A stretch of DNA of 42,841 bases from Microscillaceae bacterium (GTDB lineage Bacteria; Bacteroidota; Bacteroidia; Cytophagales; Microscillaceae), in assembly GCA_011390205.1 (NCBI GenBank), contig JAABSX010000035.1:1-42841 (forward strand), in the 5' to 3' direction. Positions 18,397 to 26,138 of this stretch are shown here, in pieces. Both the position numbers and the translations under genes were made by a program. The notes under the pieces are model-generated. The model worked only from the letters and a program-made list of their open reading frames with translations. It made no database searches and was not told where the DNA came from. Within the stretch, counting starts at the first letter, position 1. Each line of letters opens with the position of its first letter.

Positions 18397-18744
18397 TATT
18401 TTTAACTTTGATTTTTTGATGTTTTAAAGCTAGTAAATTTCCATGATTTCTTAACTTACTTTTAAAGATAAAAGTGCCGAGTATTCTAAAAAGACACTTT
18501 TTTAAGAGATGTTTAACATTTGGCTGCCTATAATACTAGGTTAATTTTTTGGTTGTTTTTTTATTTTTTAGATTTTTTTGGTTTATTGCATTTGCTAAAA
18601 CGCCTGCACTATGCCTGTGTGCCACATATGTGCCAAGAGTAAATAGACACAAATGATGAAACATGCCTCTGGTTTTGTATTTTAAAAACGCAGTCAAGAT
18701 GGGAGTGTTACTAAGTTTGGTGAGCTTTAGACAGAATTAAAGAA
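18397..18744. other. 348-base divergent intergenic region
   Basis: It holds the upstream regions of dsbD (minus) and the zinc-ribbon membrane gene (plus). It is very T-rich (18540-18600) with a small CACATATGTG palindrome at about 18624. No promoter matched well enough to call, and no ORF or RNA was recognised. The phrase around 18600-18640 recalls the cassette-junction sequences seen further right, but the match is too weak to list. Confidence 0.4.
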
Positions 18745-19386
18745 ATGGAATACGACAAAACAAAATTCAAAATATGGACTTGGAAAAATCCATTTATGTT
18801 ACATTGGATGATTAATCCAGGGATTGTAATCAACGAATTAATTTTAGGGCAAAGAATCCCGAAGACAATATTGGTTGAAAAAAATACTGCAAAAACGCTG
18901 CAAGAAAAAACCAAAATACCTTGCCCACACTGTAAAACGCTTCATTCAGGACTTAAATGGGCAATAAAAAGTAATGCGTTTAGAAATTGGTTTGGGCTTT
19001 ACTGTGATAACTGTGGCAAAACCATTCCTTGCCTAACAAATCTAACAAGCTATGTAATACTTGGCTTGACATTTCCGATTTGGTATTGGTTCAAAAACAG
19101 TTGGAAGAAAAGTTGGCTTGAAAAACAGCCTGCAAGGTATAGAAACTTAGATTTAGACAATGTTCCAAATCCATTTGAGGGGTATGCTTGGATAAAACAA
19201 GGACTTTATTGGGGAATATGGATGTATGTTTTGATGACGTTACTCTTTCCAATCATAAACGGAGAAAAATTGACATTCATAAACGCTCTTATCGGAATCC
19301 CAATCTGGACTATTGGAGGGCTTGGATTTGGATATACAATGAAAATAGTAAATGGAAAAAAGCAGCTAAACCCTAAAACAAAATAA
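18745..19386 (+). CDS. Membrane protein with zinc ribbon, unknown function
   Basis: 213 residues. A four-Cys zinc ribbon is visible: CPHC (about 59-62) and CDNC (about 88-91) separated by 25 residues. A hydrophobic segment follows (ILGLTFPIWYWF, about 108-119), then two further segments near 150-170 and 180-196. The N-terminus (KFKIWTWKNPFMLHWMINPGIVINELILGQRIPK) is hydrophilic and reads like a conserved block; the same kind of protein occurs scattered in Bacteroidota as a hypothetical. Composition is more AT-rich than dsbD. It has the same direction as the next gene, 95 bases downstream, and both sit between two minus-strand core genes, which suggests insertion. Confidence 0.65.
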   Translation: MEYDKTKFKIWTWKNPFMLHWMINPGIVINELILGQRIPKTILVEKNTAKTLQEKTKIPCPHCKTLHSGLKWAIKSNAFRNWFGLYCDNCGKTIPCLTNLTSYVILGLTFPIWYWFKNSWKKSWLEKQPARYRNLDLDNVPNPFEGYAWIKQGLYWGIWMYVLMTLLFPIINGEKLTFINALIGIPIWTIGGLGFGYTMKIVNGKKQLNPKTK

Positions 19387-19481
19387 CCCTCATCATATTA
19401 CTTCTTTCGGTATCCAGCTTTCATAACTTTTGTTCCTTGAAAAACTACACATATTTATTTACCAAAAAACACAAACTAACC

Positions 19482-19985
19482 ATGAAATACCTTCCAATGG
19501 AAAACATCACATACAAGACAAAATTGAAAAAAGAAGAAATCAAAGAGCGACTGTCAGACAACATCGATCCAGAAAAAGGATTTAGTTTTAATATCTTCGG
19601 CAATCAATCCACAAAACCTTATGAAGGGCAGTTTAATGGCAAGGCATTTTATATCAAAAGAATTGTCAGAAACCGAAATTCGTTTTTGCCAAGGATTAGT
19701 GGCACGATTAAGGAAAACACTGATGGAGCAATGATACAAGTAAAAATGCAACTACACTCATTTGTAATCGTTTTTTTGTCTATCTGGTGTGGTGTCGTAG
19801 GGCTTGTATTCATCGTTTTTTTAATGCAAGCTTTTGATGATTCAGGTTTTAATCCTGCAGTATTGATTCCTTTTGCGATGTTGCTTATTGTCTATGGAGC
19901 AGCGATGCTTGGGTTTAAACTTGAAAGCAAGAAATCAAAAAAAGAATTGCAGAGCATATTTGAAGCGGAGATAATCAAAGAATAG
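19482..19985 (+). CDS. Two-span membrane protein, unknown function
   Basis: 167 residues from the ATG at 19482 (another ATG is at 19497; a TTG further up is less likely). The N-terminal 90 residues are a soluble alpha+beta region (ITYKTKLKKEEIKERL ... YEGQFNGKAFYIKRIVRNRNSFLP), followed by two membrane spans (about 89-112 and 121-139) and a short Lys/Glu-rich tail. The layout resembles small Bacteroidota membrane proteins of unknown function with a PH-like N-terminal half; no name can be given. It is probably linked to the zinc-ribbon gene upstream. Confidence 0.6.
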   Translation: MKYLPMENITYKTKLKKEEIKERLSDNIDPEKGFSFNIFGNQSTKPYEGQFNGKAFYIKRIVRNRNSFLPRISGTIKENTDGAMIQVKMQLHSFVIVFLSIWCGVVGLVFIVFLMQAFDDSGFNPAVLIPFAMLLIVYGAAMLGFKLESKKSKKELQSIFEAEIIKE

Positions 19986-20073
19986 AATAAGTAAATGAAC
20001 CACTACTATTCACTAAAAAGGGCGTAAAAAAATGTCCTAGGCTGCAAAATGTGCTGCTTGTGTGAGCAAACTC

Positions 20074-20126
20074 AAAAAAATCACTGACACAAAAGCACCT
20101 TATTTGGATGGCATTTGTGTCAGTGA
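20074..20126 (-). terminator. Terminator of M24 peptidase
   Basis: TCACTGACACAAA (20081-20093) and TTTGTGTCAGTGA (20114-20126) form a perfect 13-bp stem; on the minus strand it runs into seven T residues (20080-20074). It lies about 30 bases beyond the M24 stop. Confidence 0.85.
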
Positions 20127-20155
20127 AGGCTTGTGTCAGCAAGTTTGTTTTTACG

Positions 20156-21520
20156 CTACTCTACCTTGCTCAAAGGGCGAGGGATGAGTAGCAATTCGGT
20201 TTGTCTTCCGCCAATGTATCTAAAATCTGTTCCATCAAAAAAGCCATCTTCTTCGAGCATAATTCTTATTTTTTTCTTGTCCCACTCTTCCATCTGCACG
20301 GCTGCATTAAGCTCAATGGAGTAGGCAGTATTGGGATAAAGCGGGTAATCTCCTGTGCCTGGCACGCCTCCTTGCTGATCCCAAAGCCCTATGGTAGGGC
20401 CTGCGGCATGCCCATGGTAGCCTATGGGGTGAGTATAAATGACTGCCTCGATACCCTCACTTTTGGCTTGCTGGAGTGCCCCTTTTAAGATTTCGTTGCC
20501 TGTTCTCCCAGTCTTGAATTGGCTTGTGAGAATGTCTTGCAAGCGGTTTCCTACTTTAAAAGCTTTTTGCAAGCCTTCGGGCGGGCTGGTTTCTCCTGCT
20601 TTTAATACATAAGCGTGCTGTTGGGTATCTGTATTAAGGCGTAAATACGTAATCCCAAAGTCGACATGAATCAGGTCGCCAGGCTGGATTACCTCTTCGT
20701 CAGGTTTGGAAGAAAAGCTCCTCAGATGGTCAAATCTTTCTACATCATTGCGCTGTAGCGACACTGTGGGGTGAAACCAAGCCTCAAAGCCTAGCTGCGT
20801 GATGCGGTCACGGTACCACCACTGCACGGCCTGTGTGGTAGTAAAGCCTGGCTGAATCACCTTCTCAGAAAAGCCCTCACGGATAATCATGTGTGCGATA
20901 CGCATAATTTGAGCATAGGCAGTCATTTCTTCGGGGATGCGTGTCTCTAGCCATCCAATGGCGAGGTTTTCAGCAGAAACGATTTTTGGGATATATTTTT
21001 TGGGGATTTTTTGTTTGAAGAGTTCAAATTCTGTGTGGCTTATACCATCTGCCAGCCCAAAATTTTCAGAAAAATTCAATGCAATGCGGTTGGGATTGCG
21101 TGCCTCTATGATTTCGGCAAGGCGTGCCCATTGGTCGGGCTGTGTATCAGGATTCCAAGCACTTTTGAACACACGCCCTACATCATAGCGTGCAATGGCA
21201 AGCGTCTCTACGGTGTCAGCTTGTGGGAGGCGGTAGATGAGCAATATAGTGCGGCGGCGTGCCGAAACCCACTCAGCCGGCAGCATCGTTTTTAGTACGG
21301 GGTCTTCATTGTATTCTCTCGAGATGAGCACCCACATATCTATCTCTTCTTTTTTGAGCAATGCAGGCAAGACCGTTTTTGCCCTGAGGTCAAGCCATCG
21401 GTCTATCACTTTGGCTTGCTCTTGTGAAGACAAGATATAAGGCATTTCATCCTGTGCAACGAGGCTTGCAAGTGTGCATACATAGAGCAACCCTGATAGT
21501 AAGTATTTATTGAATTTCAT
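20156..21520 (-). CDS. Exported M24-family metallopeptidase (Xaa-Pro aminopeptidase-like)
   Basis: 454 residues with a signal peptide (1-22, ending SLVAQ). An N-terminal creatinase-like domain (about 25-170) precedes the pita-bread catalytic domain. Metal ligands can be placed: Asp in HVDFGI and Asp in NTDTQQ, His in THPIGYHGHA (conserved HxxxxH-type block), Glu in SIELNAAV and Glu in IMLEEDGFF. Such enzymes remove N-terminal residues before proline, or act on other short peptides; export implies a role in periplasmic peptide use. It is monocistronic with a strong terminator and marks the left core border of the cassette-like region. Confidence 0.85.
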   Translation of the reverse strand: MKFNKYLLSGLLYVCTLASLVAQDEMPYILSSQEQAKVIDRWLDLRAKTVLPALLKKEEIDMWVLISREYNEDPVLKTMLPAEWVSARRRTILLIYRLPQADTVETLAIARYDVGRVFKSAWNPDTQPDQWARLAEIIEARNPNRIALNFSENFGLADGISHTEFELFKQKIPKKYIPKIVSAENLAIGWLETRIPEEMTAYAQIMRIAHMIIREGFSEKVIQPGFTTTQAVQWWYRDRITQLGFEAWFHPTVSLQRNDVERFDHLRSFSSKPDEEVIQPGDLIHVDFGITYLRLNTDTQQHAYVLKAGETSPPEGLQKAFKVGNRLQDILTSQFKTGRTGNEILKGALQQAKSEGIEAVIYTHPIGYHGHAAGPTIGLWDQQGGVPGTGDYPLYPNTAYSIELNAAVQMEEWDKKKIRIMLEEDGFFDGTDFRYIGGRQTELLLIPRPLSKVE

Positions 21521-21669
21521 AAAAAAATGTTTGCATTAAAAAAAAAGCAATTTAGCACAAATAAAGGCTTTTTACAAAAAAACTGTACAAGCTTTATGAG
21601 GCAAAAAAAAAGCCCCTAAACCTACAATTGTAGCAAAATAAAAAGCCACTTAACGTAAGTATTAATTCT

Positions 21670-22008
21670 ATGACAGACCAAGAACTTGAATTTTTATTGA
21701 CAGAAAGATGTAATAGCCTTGACTTAAAAAAAATTGCGTTTAATGCTCTTGAAAAAATATTTAATGAAAATTCAAGCGACAAACACTTTTTCGAAGGTTT
21801 TAAAAAAAATAAAATCAAACCAATATTTGACAGATTTGAATATCAAATTGATAGACAGCAAGGAGTATCAATTATTAGAACAAGAATAGGACTATATATC
21901 GAAGACAAGGAAAAGGTTTGGTCTAACAACCTAGAACCAATTGATTATTATACACTTGATACAGATTTTAATGGAACAGAACTGGATGACTGGTTTGTAA
22001 TTAATTGA
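21670..22008 (+). CDS. Small unknown protein, first gene of the cassette-like region
   Basis: 112 residues, ATG at 21670, acidic and soluble, no signal peptide: MTDQELEFLLTERCNSLDLK, then a helical N-terminal third and a beta-rich C-terminal half (QQGVSIIRTRIGLYIEDKEK). No family recognised. Codon use is very A/T-rich compared with the M24 gene next door. It lies divergently to that gene and is followed by a 235-base spacer containing an attC-like palindrome. Immunity-like or toxin-associated small proteins look similar, but nothing supports a specific call. Confidence 0.55.
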   Translation: MTDQELEFLLTERCNSLDLKKIAFNALEKIFNENSSDKHFFEGFKKNKIKPIFDRFEYQIDRQQGVSIIRTRIGLYIEDKEKVWSNNLEPIDYYTLDTDFNGTELDDWFVIN

Positions 22009-22097
22009 AAAGAAAAGTATTTTAAAGACATTTGATAATAAAGTAAAAAAAAGCATAATATTTGAAACTTAAAAGCTAATAAATTCGAATAAAACTG

Positions 22098-22230
22098 GTG
22101 CTAACAGCCGTTTTACAAAAGCGGGGGTTCAGTGCTTCTATGAAAGTGAAGTCTAAATTCAGGCTTTGTGCATCTAATGAAGTTTAGTGCTGAAAATCCC
22201 CTCCTTCGTGTAGCTGAGAACCGCTCATAC
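22098..22230 (+). repeat. attC-like imperfect palindrome, site 1
   Basis: A 130-base imperfect palindrome. The left arm (22107-22135: AGCCGTT, then TACAAAAGCGGGGGTT, CAGTGC) matches the reverse complement of the right arm (22187-22225: AGCGGTT, TACACGAAGGAGGGGATT, CAGCAC) apart from small bulges. The centre has the block TCTAATGAAGTTTAGTGCTG that recurs in site 2 at 23288. The form is that of a chromosomal-integron recombination site or related folded element: conserved ends, variable centre, located between short ORFs. Confidence 0.6.
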
Positions 22231-22243
22231 AAAATTAGAAAAA

Positions 22244-22780
22244 ATGAAAAATCAATTCGATATAAAAGTTCTTCGGCAACATTGGATAAAAGATGACGGA
22301 CAAGATTATCCAGAAGATTTATGTTCTCACGGAGAAGTGTATTTAAAGATTGGAGATAAAGAAATATTGAATAAAGAAAGTGGTTCATGGACTTTAAGTT
22401 CAACAGTTTTGTACTTGATGAGGACTGTAAATGAGAATTATGAGCCAAATAAATATGCAAGCCAATTAATCCCTTGTTGTGGACATTCTTTTATAGCAGA
22501 TGATGATGACTTTGTAATAATTACGGGTTGCCCAAATGGAATTGATTGGACAATCAAACATATTGAAAACGGACAAATCCAACACATTTCTGAAAGTGGC
22601 GAAGAAGGCATCATTAGTAAAGAGGAATACAGAAAATTAGTAATTGACTTCGCAAATCAAGTTGAAAAATTCTACGAAAATAGTGCACCAAAAGTAATTC
22701 CAGAACATGAATTTGAACAAAAAGGATATGAGGCATTTTGGAAAGAGTGGAAGAAATTGAAAAGAAAAATTGAAAAATAA
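22244..22780 (+). CDS. Unknown protein in cassette-like region
   Basis: 178 residues, ATG 14 bases after attC-like site 1. A soluble alpha/beta protein with a long charged C-terminal helix (EFEQKGYEAFWKEWKKLKRK). The middle part ASQLIPCCGHSFIADDD followed by VIITGCPNGIDWTIKH looks like a compact beta domain with two Cys and a His; such blocks occur in many Bacteroidota hypotheticals, but I cannot name the family. The gene is immediately followed, in the same frame after its TAA, by the tail of a VOC protein, showing that its 3' junction was made by recombination. Confidence 0.6.
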   Translation: MKNQFDIKVLRQHWIKDDGQDYPEDLCSHGEVYLKIGDKEILNKESGSWTLSSTVLYLMRTVNENYEPNKYASQLIPCCGHSFIADDDDFVIITGCPNGIDWTIKHIENGQIQHISESGEEGIISKEEYRKLVIDFANQVEKFYENSAPKVIPEHEFEQKGYEAFWKEWKKLKRKIEK

Positions 22781-22894
22781 AAACTGAGCAAAAATAACGA
22801 CATTGCCTTTTCAGAACCGACATTGACCGACTTTGGTTTCTTAACCATTATTTCAGACCCTGACGGAAGGAAAATTAAACTTTATAAAAAATAG
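22781..22894 (+). pseudogene. C-terminal fragment of a VOC (glyoxalase-like) protein
   Basis: Right after the TAA of the 178-residue gene the same frame stays open for 37 codons to TAG at 22892-22894. The last part, TDFGFLTIISDPDGRKIKLY, is the typical final strand of a glyoxalase/bleomycin-resistance (VOC) domain, where DPDG precedes the last metal-ligand strand. There is no start codon and no room for the N-terminal 90 residues, so it is a stranded gene end. Confidence 0.6.
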
Positions 22895-22895
22895 T

Positions 22896-23216
22896 TTGAA
22901 AGCAATTAGAATAAAAATAACCAGTTTCATTAGTGACGACCAACCAGGCTTTGTTGAGTGTAAATTCAATGACGCTTGGAATAAAGAACATACTGTTCAA
23001 GACAAAGTTCCTATCGTGACAGAAAAGTATTTAGACGCAAATAGCGACTATCCTCAAGACGGTGTAATTGCTTGTGAAATCATTGCTAAATGGAAAGACA
23101 AAGATGAACGAACTATATACTCTGTAACAACTGAGAAACCTTGGGCAGTTGAAACAATTGACGGCTTGAAGGAATTTGACATTTTAGAAGAACAATTAAC
23201 CAAATTCAACCAATGA
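22896..23216 (+). CDS. Conserved hypothetical protein in cassette-like region
   Basis: 106 residues. The only available start is TTG at 22896 (one base after the VOC fragment stop); there is no internal Met, so either TTG is used or the gene has lost its start. The sequence IRIKITSFISDDQPGFVECKF, then KVPIVTEKYLDANSDYPQDG and TEKPWAVETIDGLKEFDILE looks intact and recalls a small family of Bacteroidota hypotheticals of this length. Soluble, acidic; function unknown. An immunity-protein role would fit its size but is not shown. Confidence 0.55.
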   Translation: MKAIRIKITSFISDDQPGFVECKFNDAWNKEHTVQDKVPIVTEKYLDANSDYPQDGVIACEIIAKWKDKDERTIYSVTTEKPWAVETIDGLKEFDILEEQLTKFNQ

Positions 23217-23220
23217 AAAG

Positions 23221-23345
23221 AACGCCGTCAGGTAACATCACCCACCCAAAAGTAGCAGTTCAGTGGCTAAATCAAGCCTTGTGCACCTTAATGAAGTTTA
23301 GTGCTAAAATCCTCTCACCTTCACAAAACCTTAATACAGCTAGGT
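23221..23345 (+). repeat. attC-like element, site 2
   Basis: Contains CAGTTCAGTGGCTAAATC, then GTGCACCTTAATGAAGTTTA and GTGCTAAAATCCTCTC. The stretch 23276-23316 aligns with 22163-22205 of site 1 at roughly 37 of 43 positions. It begins 5 bases after the stop of the 106-residue gene and ends abruptly where the truncated minus-strand gene copy (23340-23375) starts, so it is probably a recombination joint. Confidence 0.55.
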
Positions 23346-23375
23346 AGCTCTATTTTCACTAAGTCTATATTTCAT
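23340..23375 (-). pseudogene. 5' fragment of a duplicated small gene
   Basis: On the minus strand an ATG at 23375 reads MKYRLSENRAT then TAG. The intact-looking copy at 26327 reads MRFILRKNRATYSL; the two share spacing, upstream sequence and residues. The reading frame is cut at the edge of attC-like site 2, so only the promoter and first eleven codons survive. Confidence 0.55.
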
Positions 23376-23406
23376 CTCACAAGTAAGTCATCTTTCTTGG
23401 CTTTGG

Positions 23407-23447
23407 ACTATCTTTACGAAAATTAGTTTTTAGACAGACTGACGTTG
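23407..23447. repeat. 41-bp direct repeat, copy 1
   Basis: Bases 23407-23447 are identical to 26358-26398 except for one base (G/A at the 12th position). On the minus strand the repeat is the upstream (probably promoter) region of the small gene family at 23375 and 26327; on the plus strand its end (GACTGACGTTG) abuts the next cassette gene. Confidence 0.8.
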
Positions 23448-23471
23448 TGTGTCGTATTACAAAAACCCAAA

Positions 23472-24578
23472 ATGAACAGAAAAATAAAATTGATTTACCT
23501 AATACTCATATTGACCTTAAATTTTTCTTGCGTTGAGAAAAACCCAACAGAAAAAGAAACTATTAAGTCTGAATTGGCGGCAACTTCAGAAACCGATACC
23601 TTAAAATTTACCTCAGGAATACGTGCTATCTTTCAAGACAGTAAAGGCAATTATTGGTTTGGAAGTCTCCAAGAAGGAGTTGCGGTTTATAATGGGAAAT
23701 CATTCAAGTATTTCACTAGTAATGAAGGACTTTTTGACAACCAAATCCACTCCATCCAAGAAGACAAAGAAGGTGTTATTTGGTTTGACACACAAACTGG
23801 AGTTAGCAGTTACGATGGCACAAGAATTAATAATCGTACAAAAGCAAACAACGAAAATCCGCAAAATTTTTTTCCAAATCAAAGCAATGACGATAAGACA
23901 AGTAAATGGATGAAATCTGACAATGACTTATGGTTTGAAGCTGGAAATAAAGCTGCAGTTTATAGATACGATGGACAACGATTACATTTTTTAGAGCTGC
24001 CTCCTCAAAAAGTCCTTAACCCCTACGATAATTTATTTGCTGTAACTGATATTTCAAAAGGCAAAAACAATATGATTTGGTTTGCCACGTATGCAGGTGT
24101 TTTCGGGTACAATGGAATTGATTTTACAATCATTAATGATGAAACATTAGGATTTGATAGAAAAATTGAACCTTTGCATATACGAAATATTTACGAAGAT
24201 TCTAAAGGTAGGCTTTGGCTTGGGAATAACGGAATTGGCGTGTTACTTAAAGAAGGTGATTCAATCATAAATTTTTCAAAAAAGCATCGCTTGATTGACC
24301 CCAATAGTAAACGAAATGGAGAAAAATCACCTCAAGGCACTCTGGAACACGTTTTTATAATCGCTGAAGACAACAAAGGCAACATTTGGTTTGGAGACAG
24401 AGATGCTGGAATTTGGAAATTCGATGGTAAACAATTTGAAAATTATACCAAAAAAGATGGTTTGACAAATGATTTCGTTCTTTCAATTTACGAAGACAGA
24501 AATAGTGAATTATGGTTTGGTATGGCAGACGGAAACATATATAAATTTAATGGAAAGACTTTTGAAAAGCAATTTTAA
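23472..24578 (+). CDS. Reg_prop beta-propeller lipoprotein
   Basis: 368 residues from the ATG at 23472 (the GTG-like start further up is unlikely because it would spoil the lipoprotein signal). Signal sequence with lipobox LNFSC (Cys about 19), then about seven two-component-regulator-propeller repeats, each with a 'D.KG.IWFG....G...YDG..F' core: WFGSLQEGVAVYNG, IWFDTQTGVSSYDG, LWFEAGNKAAVYRYDG, IWFATYAGVFGYNG, LWLGNNGIGVLL, IWFGDRDAGIWKFDG, LWFGMADGNIYKFNG. In Bacteroidota such propellers normally precede a histidine kinase or cyclase as the periplasmic sensor; here the propeller stands alone with no transmembrane or kinase part, so it is either a free sensor/binding lipoprotein or a cassette-borne fragment with a complete single domain. 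Confidence 0.85.
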   Translation: MNRKIKLIYLILILTLNFSCVEKNPTEKETIKSELAATSETDTLKFTSGIRAIFQDSKGNYWFGSLQEGVAVYNGKSFKYFTSNEGLFDNQIHSIQEDKEGVIWFDTQTGVSSYDGTRINNRTKANNENPQNFFPNQSNDDKTSKWMKSDNDLWFEAGNKAAVYRYDGQRLHFLELPPQKVLNPYDNLFAVTDISKGKNNMIWFATYAGVFGYNGIDFTIINDETLGFDRKIEPLHIRNIYEDSKGRLWLGNNGIGVLLKEGDSIINFSKKHRLIDPNSKRNGEKSPQGTLEHVFIIAEDNKGNIWFGDRDAGIWKFDGKQFENYTKKDGLTNDFVLSIYEDRNSELWFGMADGNIYKFNGKTFEKQF

Positions 24579-24595
24579 GAAATACGAAACTACAA

Positions 24596-24735
24596 TAACA
24601 TGTATAAGAAATAGCGAGTTCAATGCTGAATCAAAGGTCAGTGCTTTTAACAAAAGTGAGTACTAGACTGAAAGTGAAGTGCTTTTTAATCCAGCTCTTC
24701 GCAAACATTCTTCCCTTACCTGTAATTGTAAAGAA
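24596..24735 (+). repeat. attC-like element, site 3
   Basis: The left edge ACATGTATAAGAAATAGCGAG pairs imperfectly with the right edge CTTCGCAAACATTCTTCCC...TGT. The centre has CAGTGCTTTTAACAAAAGTGAG and AAGTGAAGTGCTTTTTAATCC; the latter aligns with CAGTGAAGTGTCTTAAAATCC of site 4. It sits between the propeller gene and the VOC-ABM gene. Confidence 0.5.
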
Positions 24736-24765
24736 CGACCCATTAAAATTGAATAGTAATAAAAA

Positions 24766-25446
24766 ATGAAACAAAATTTGGCGCATATAGCCATTGTAGT
24801 GGATGACTATGATAAGGCAATAGAGTTTTATACACAAAAATTATATTTTGACTTAATCGAAGACACTACTCTTTCGGAATCAAGACGTTGGGTTTTAGTT
24901 AGACCGAAAGGTGCAAACGAATGTTCTTTATTATTAGCCAAAGGAGTAAATGATAAACAAAAATGTAGAATTGGGAACCAAACAGGTGGACGAGTTTTTC
25001 TTTTTTTAAATACTGATAATTTCAAAAGAGACTATCAAAATCTAATAGACAATAATATAAAGATTGTTAGAGAACCAAGTTTTGAAGACTATGGAACAGT
25101 AGCCGTTTTTGAGGATCTATATGGGAATCTTTGGGACTTAATAGAACCAAAAAAAACAGAACAAATATTTTACTCAACAAGAATTTTAAAAATAAAAGAC
25201 ATAATAAATATTGACTTTGCTATTGCTCAGTTAAAAAAATTGAGAAACCAGACACTTTCGGAAATTGGTAATATTTCATTTGACATTAAACAATTGAAAA
25301 ACGACTCGACAAAAATAATTCTTTGGGAATGTTTTGAAAATGAAAAATCATTCAAAGACCATTTAAACTCAAAACATCTCCAAGAGTTTATTAAACTTGA
25401 CTTGGTAGAAATTGAAAATAGTTACATAACAAATAACATTGAATAA
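24766..25446 (+). CDS. VOC domain fused to an antibiotic-monooxygenase-like (ABM) domain
   Basis: 226 residues. Residues 1-128 form a VOC/glyoxalase-like fold: LAHIAIVVDDYDKAIEFYTQ with His7 as first metal ligand, and TVAVFEDLYGNLWDLIEP with the terminal Glu. Residues about 135-222 form a second alpha+beta domain of the dimeric ferredoxin-like ABM type: RNQTLSEIGNISFDI, then ILWECFENEKSFKDHLNSKH, the 'E.w.n...h..s.H' pattern. VOC proteins bind metal and small electrophiles or antibiotics; ABM proteins handle aromatic or quinone substrates. The pair suggests detoxification of one compound class, an inference. It is AT-rich and bounded by attC-like spacers. Confidence 0.75.
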   Translation: MKQNLAHIAIVVDDYDKAIEFYTQKLYFDLIEDTTLSESRRWVLVRPKGANECSLLLAKGVNDKQKCRIGNQTGGRVFLFLNTDNFKRDYQNLIDNNIKIVREPSFEDYGTVAVFEDLYGNLWDLIEPKKTEQIFYSTRILKIKDIINIDFAIAQLKKLRNQTLSEIGNISFDIKQLKNDSTKIILWECFENEKSFKDHLNSKHLQEFIKLDLVEIENSYITNNIE

Positions 25447-25577
25447 ACAACAAACCGCCAACAGTGCTTCAAACCCACTAAGTTAAGTATTTTATTTAGT
25501 ATAGATTTTGATATTCTGTTTTTTTTGAAATAAAATACTATTTTTAACTAAAATACCTTTCAAAAGAACATAGTTCA

Positions 25578-25736
25578 TTATACCATCTTTTTCATTGGCC
25601 TCAAACTTCCTTTCATTATTTCAATGCTATTTTTTCTTATGAAATCAATAGATTCACTACTGTACTTTTCATAATTCTGAGCAGCTTCTCTGAAAAACTT
25701 TCGTAAATCTTTGAAAATTTTATTCCTTACATTCAT
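25578..25736 (-). CDS. Possible small basic protein
   Basis: 52 residues from the ATG at 25736: very basic and helical (NVRNKIFKDLRKFFREAAQN), ending SLRPMKKMV. No family recognised. It would be the only intact minus-strand gene near this point, and composition alone does not prove it. The alternative is an accidental ORF in a spacer. Confidence 0.25.
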   Translation of the reverse strand: MNVRNKIFKDLRKFFREAAQNYEKYSSESIDFIRKNSIEIMKGSLRPMKKMV

Positions 25737-25811
25737 TTTTTTACTATTTTTAGGCGTGGAAATATAGCGCAAACATAGTGATTTTAATTAACTCAATGGG
25801 TATGAACAAAA

Positions 25812-25917
25812 GCTATACGTAATGAGGGCAAAAGTGCTGATATGAAAGTAATTACATTAAATAAACTTTTTGGTAAACGGACAGTGAAGTGTCTTAAAAT
25901 CCGGCACTACGCATAGC
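25812..25917 (+). repeat. attC-like element, site 4, with matching ends
   Basis: GCTATACGTAATG (25812-25824) and CACTACGCATAGC (25905-25917) are inverted copies at 11 of 13 positions and bracket 80 bases containing AGTGCTGATATGAAAGT (compare AGTGCTTCTATGAAAGT in site 1) and GTGAAGTGTCTTAAAATCC (compare site 3). This is the cleanest simple-site/terminal-box arrangement in the array. Confidence 0.6.
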
Positions 25918-26138
25918 CAAAACATCAATCTGTCTAAAAAAACTATTATGAGCCTTCAAGTGCAGGGTGTGTAAGCCCTTTGAAGTACGCACCTTTAGCT
26001 TGAATTACTTTGAAAAGCACAAAATATCTTTGGGATAGAAGTTTAGAATCTGTCATACAGGCTCAAAAAATAGAAAAAAGTGATTTTAGATACTTTTCCA
26101 GTACTTTTGGTACTAATATATTCAAAATTTGGCATAAA

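Larger units (their letters stand above)
25447..26138. other. Long spacer with attC-like site 4, mostly non-coding
   Basis: Begins with a partial junction phrase (AACCGCCAACAGTGCTTC, 25450-25469) typical of a site half. It then holds one possible minus-strand small ORF (listed), the attC-like palindrome 25812-25917, and a hairpin around 25956-25986 (CTTCAA / TTGAAG with inner AGGG/CCCT). The open frame at 26010-26201 has no family resemblance and no good start, and I do not count it as a gene. Confidence 0.45.

Noticed and set aside
24766-25446. Calling the VOC gene glyoxalase I
   Set aside because: The ligand pattern and the fused ABM half do not support lactoylglutathione lyase; only the fold family is safe.
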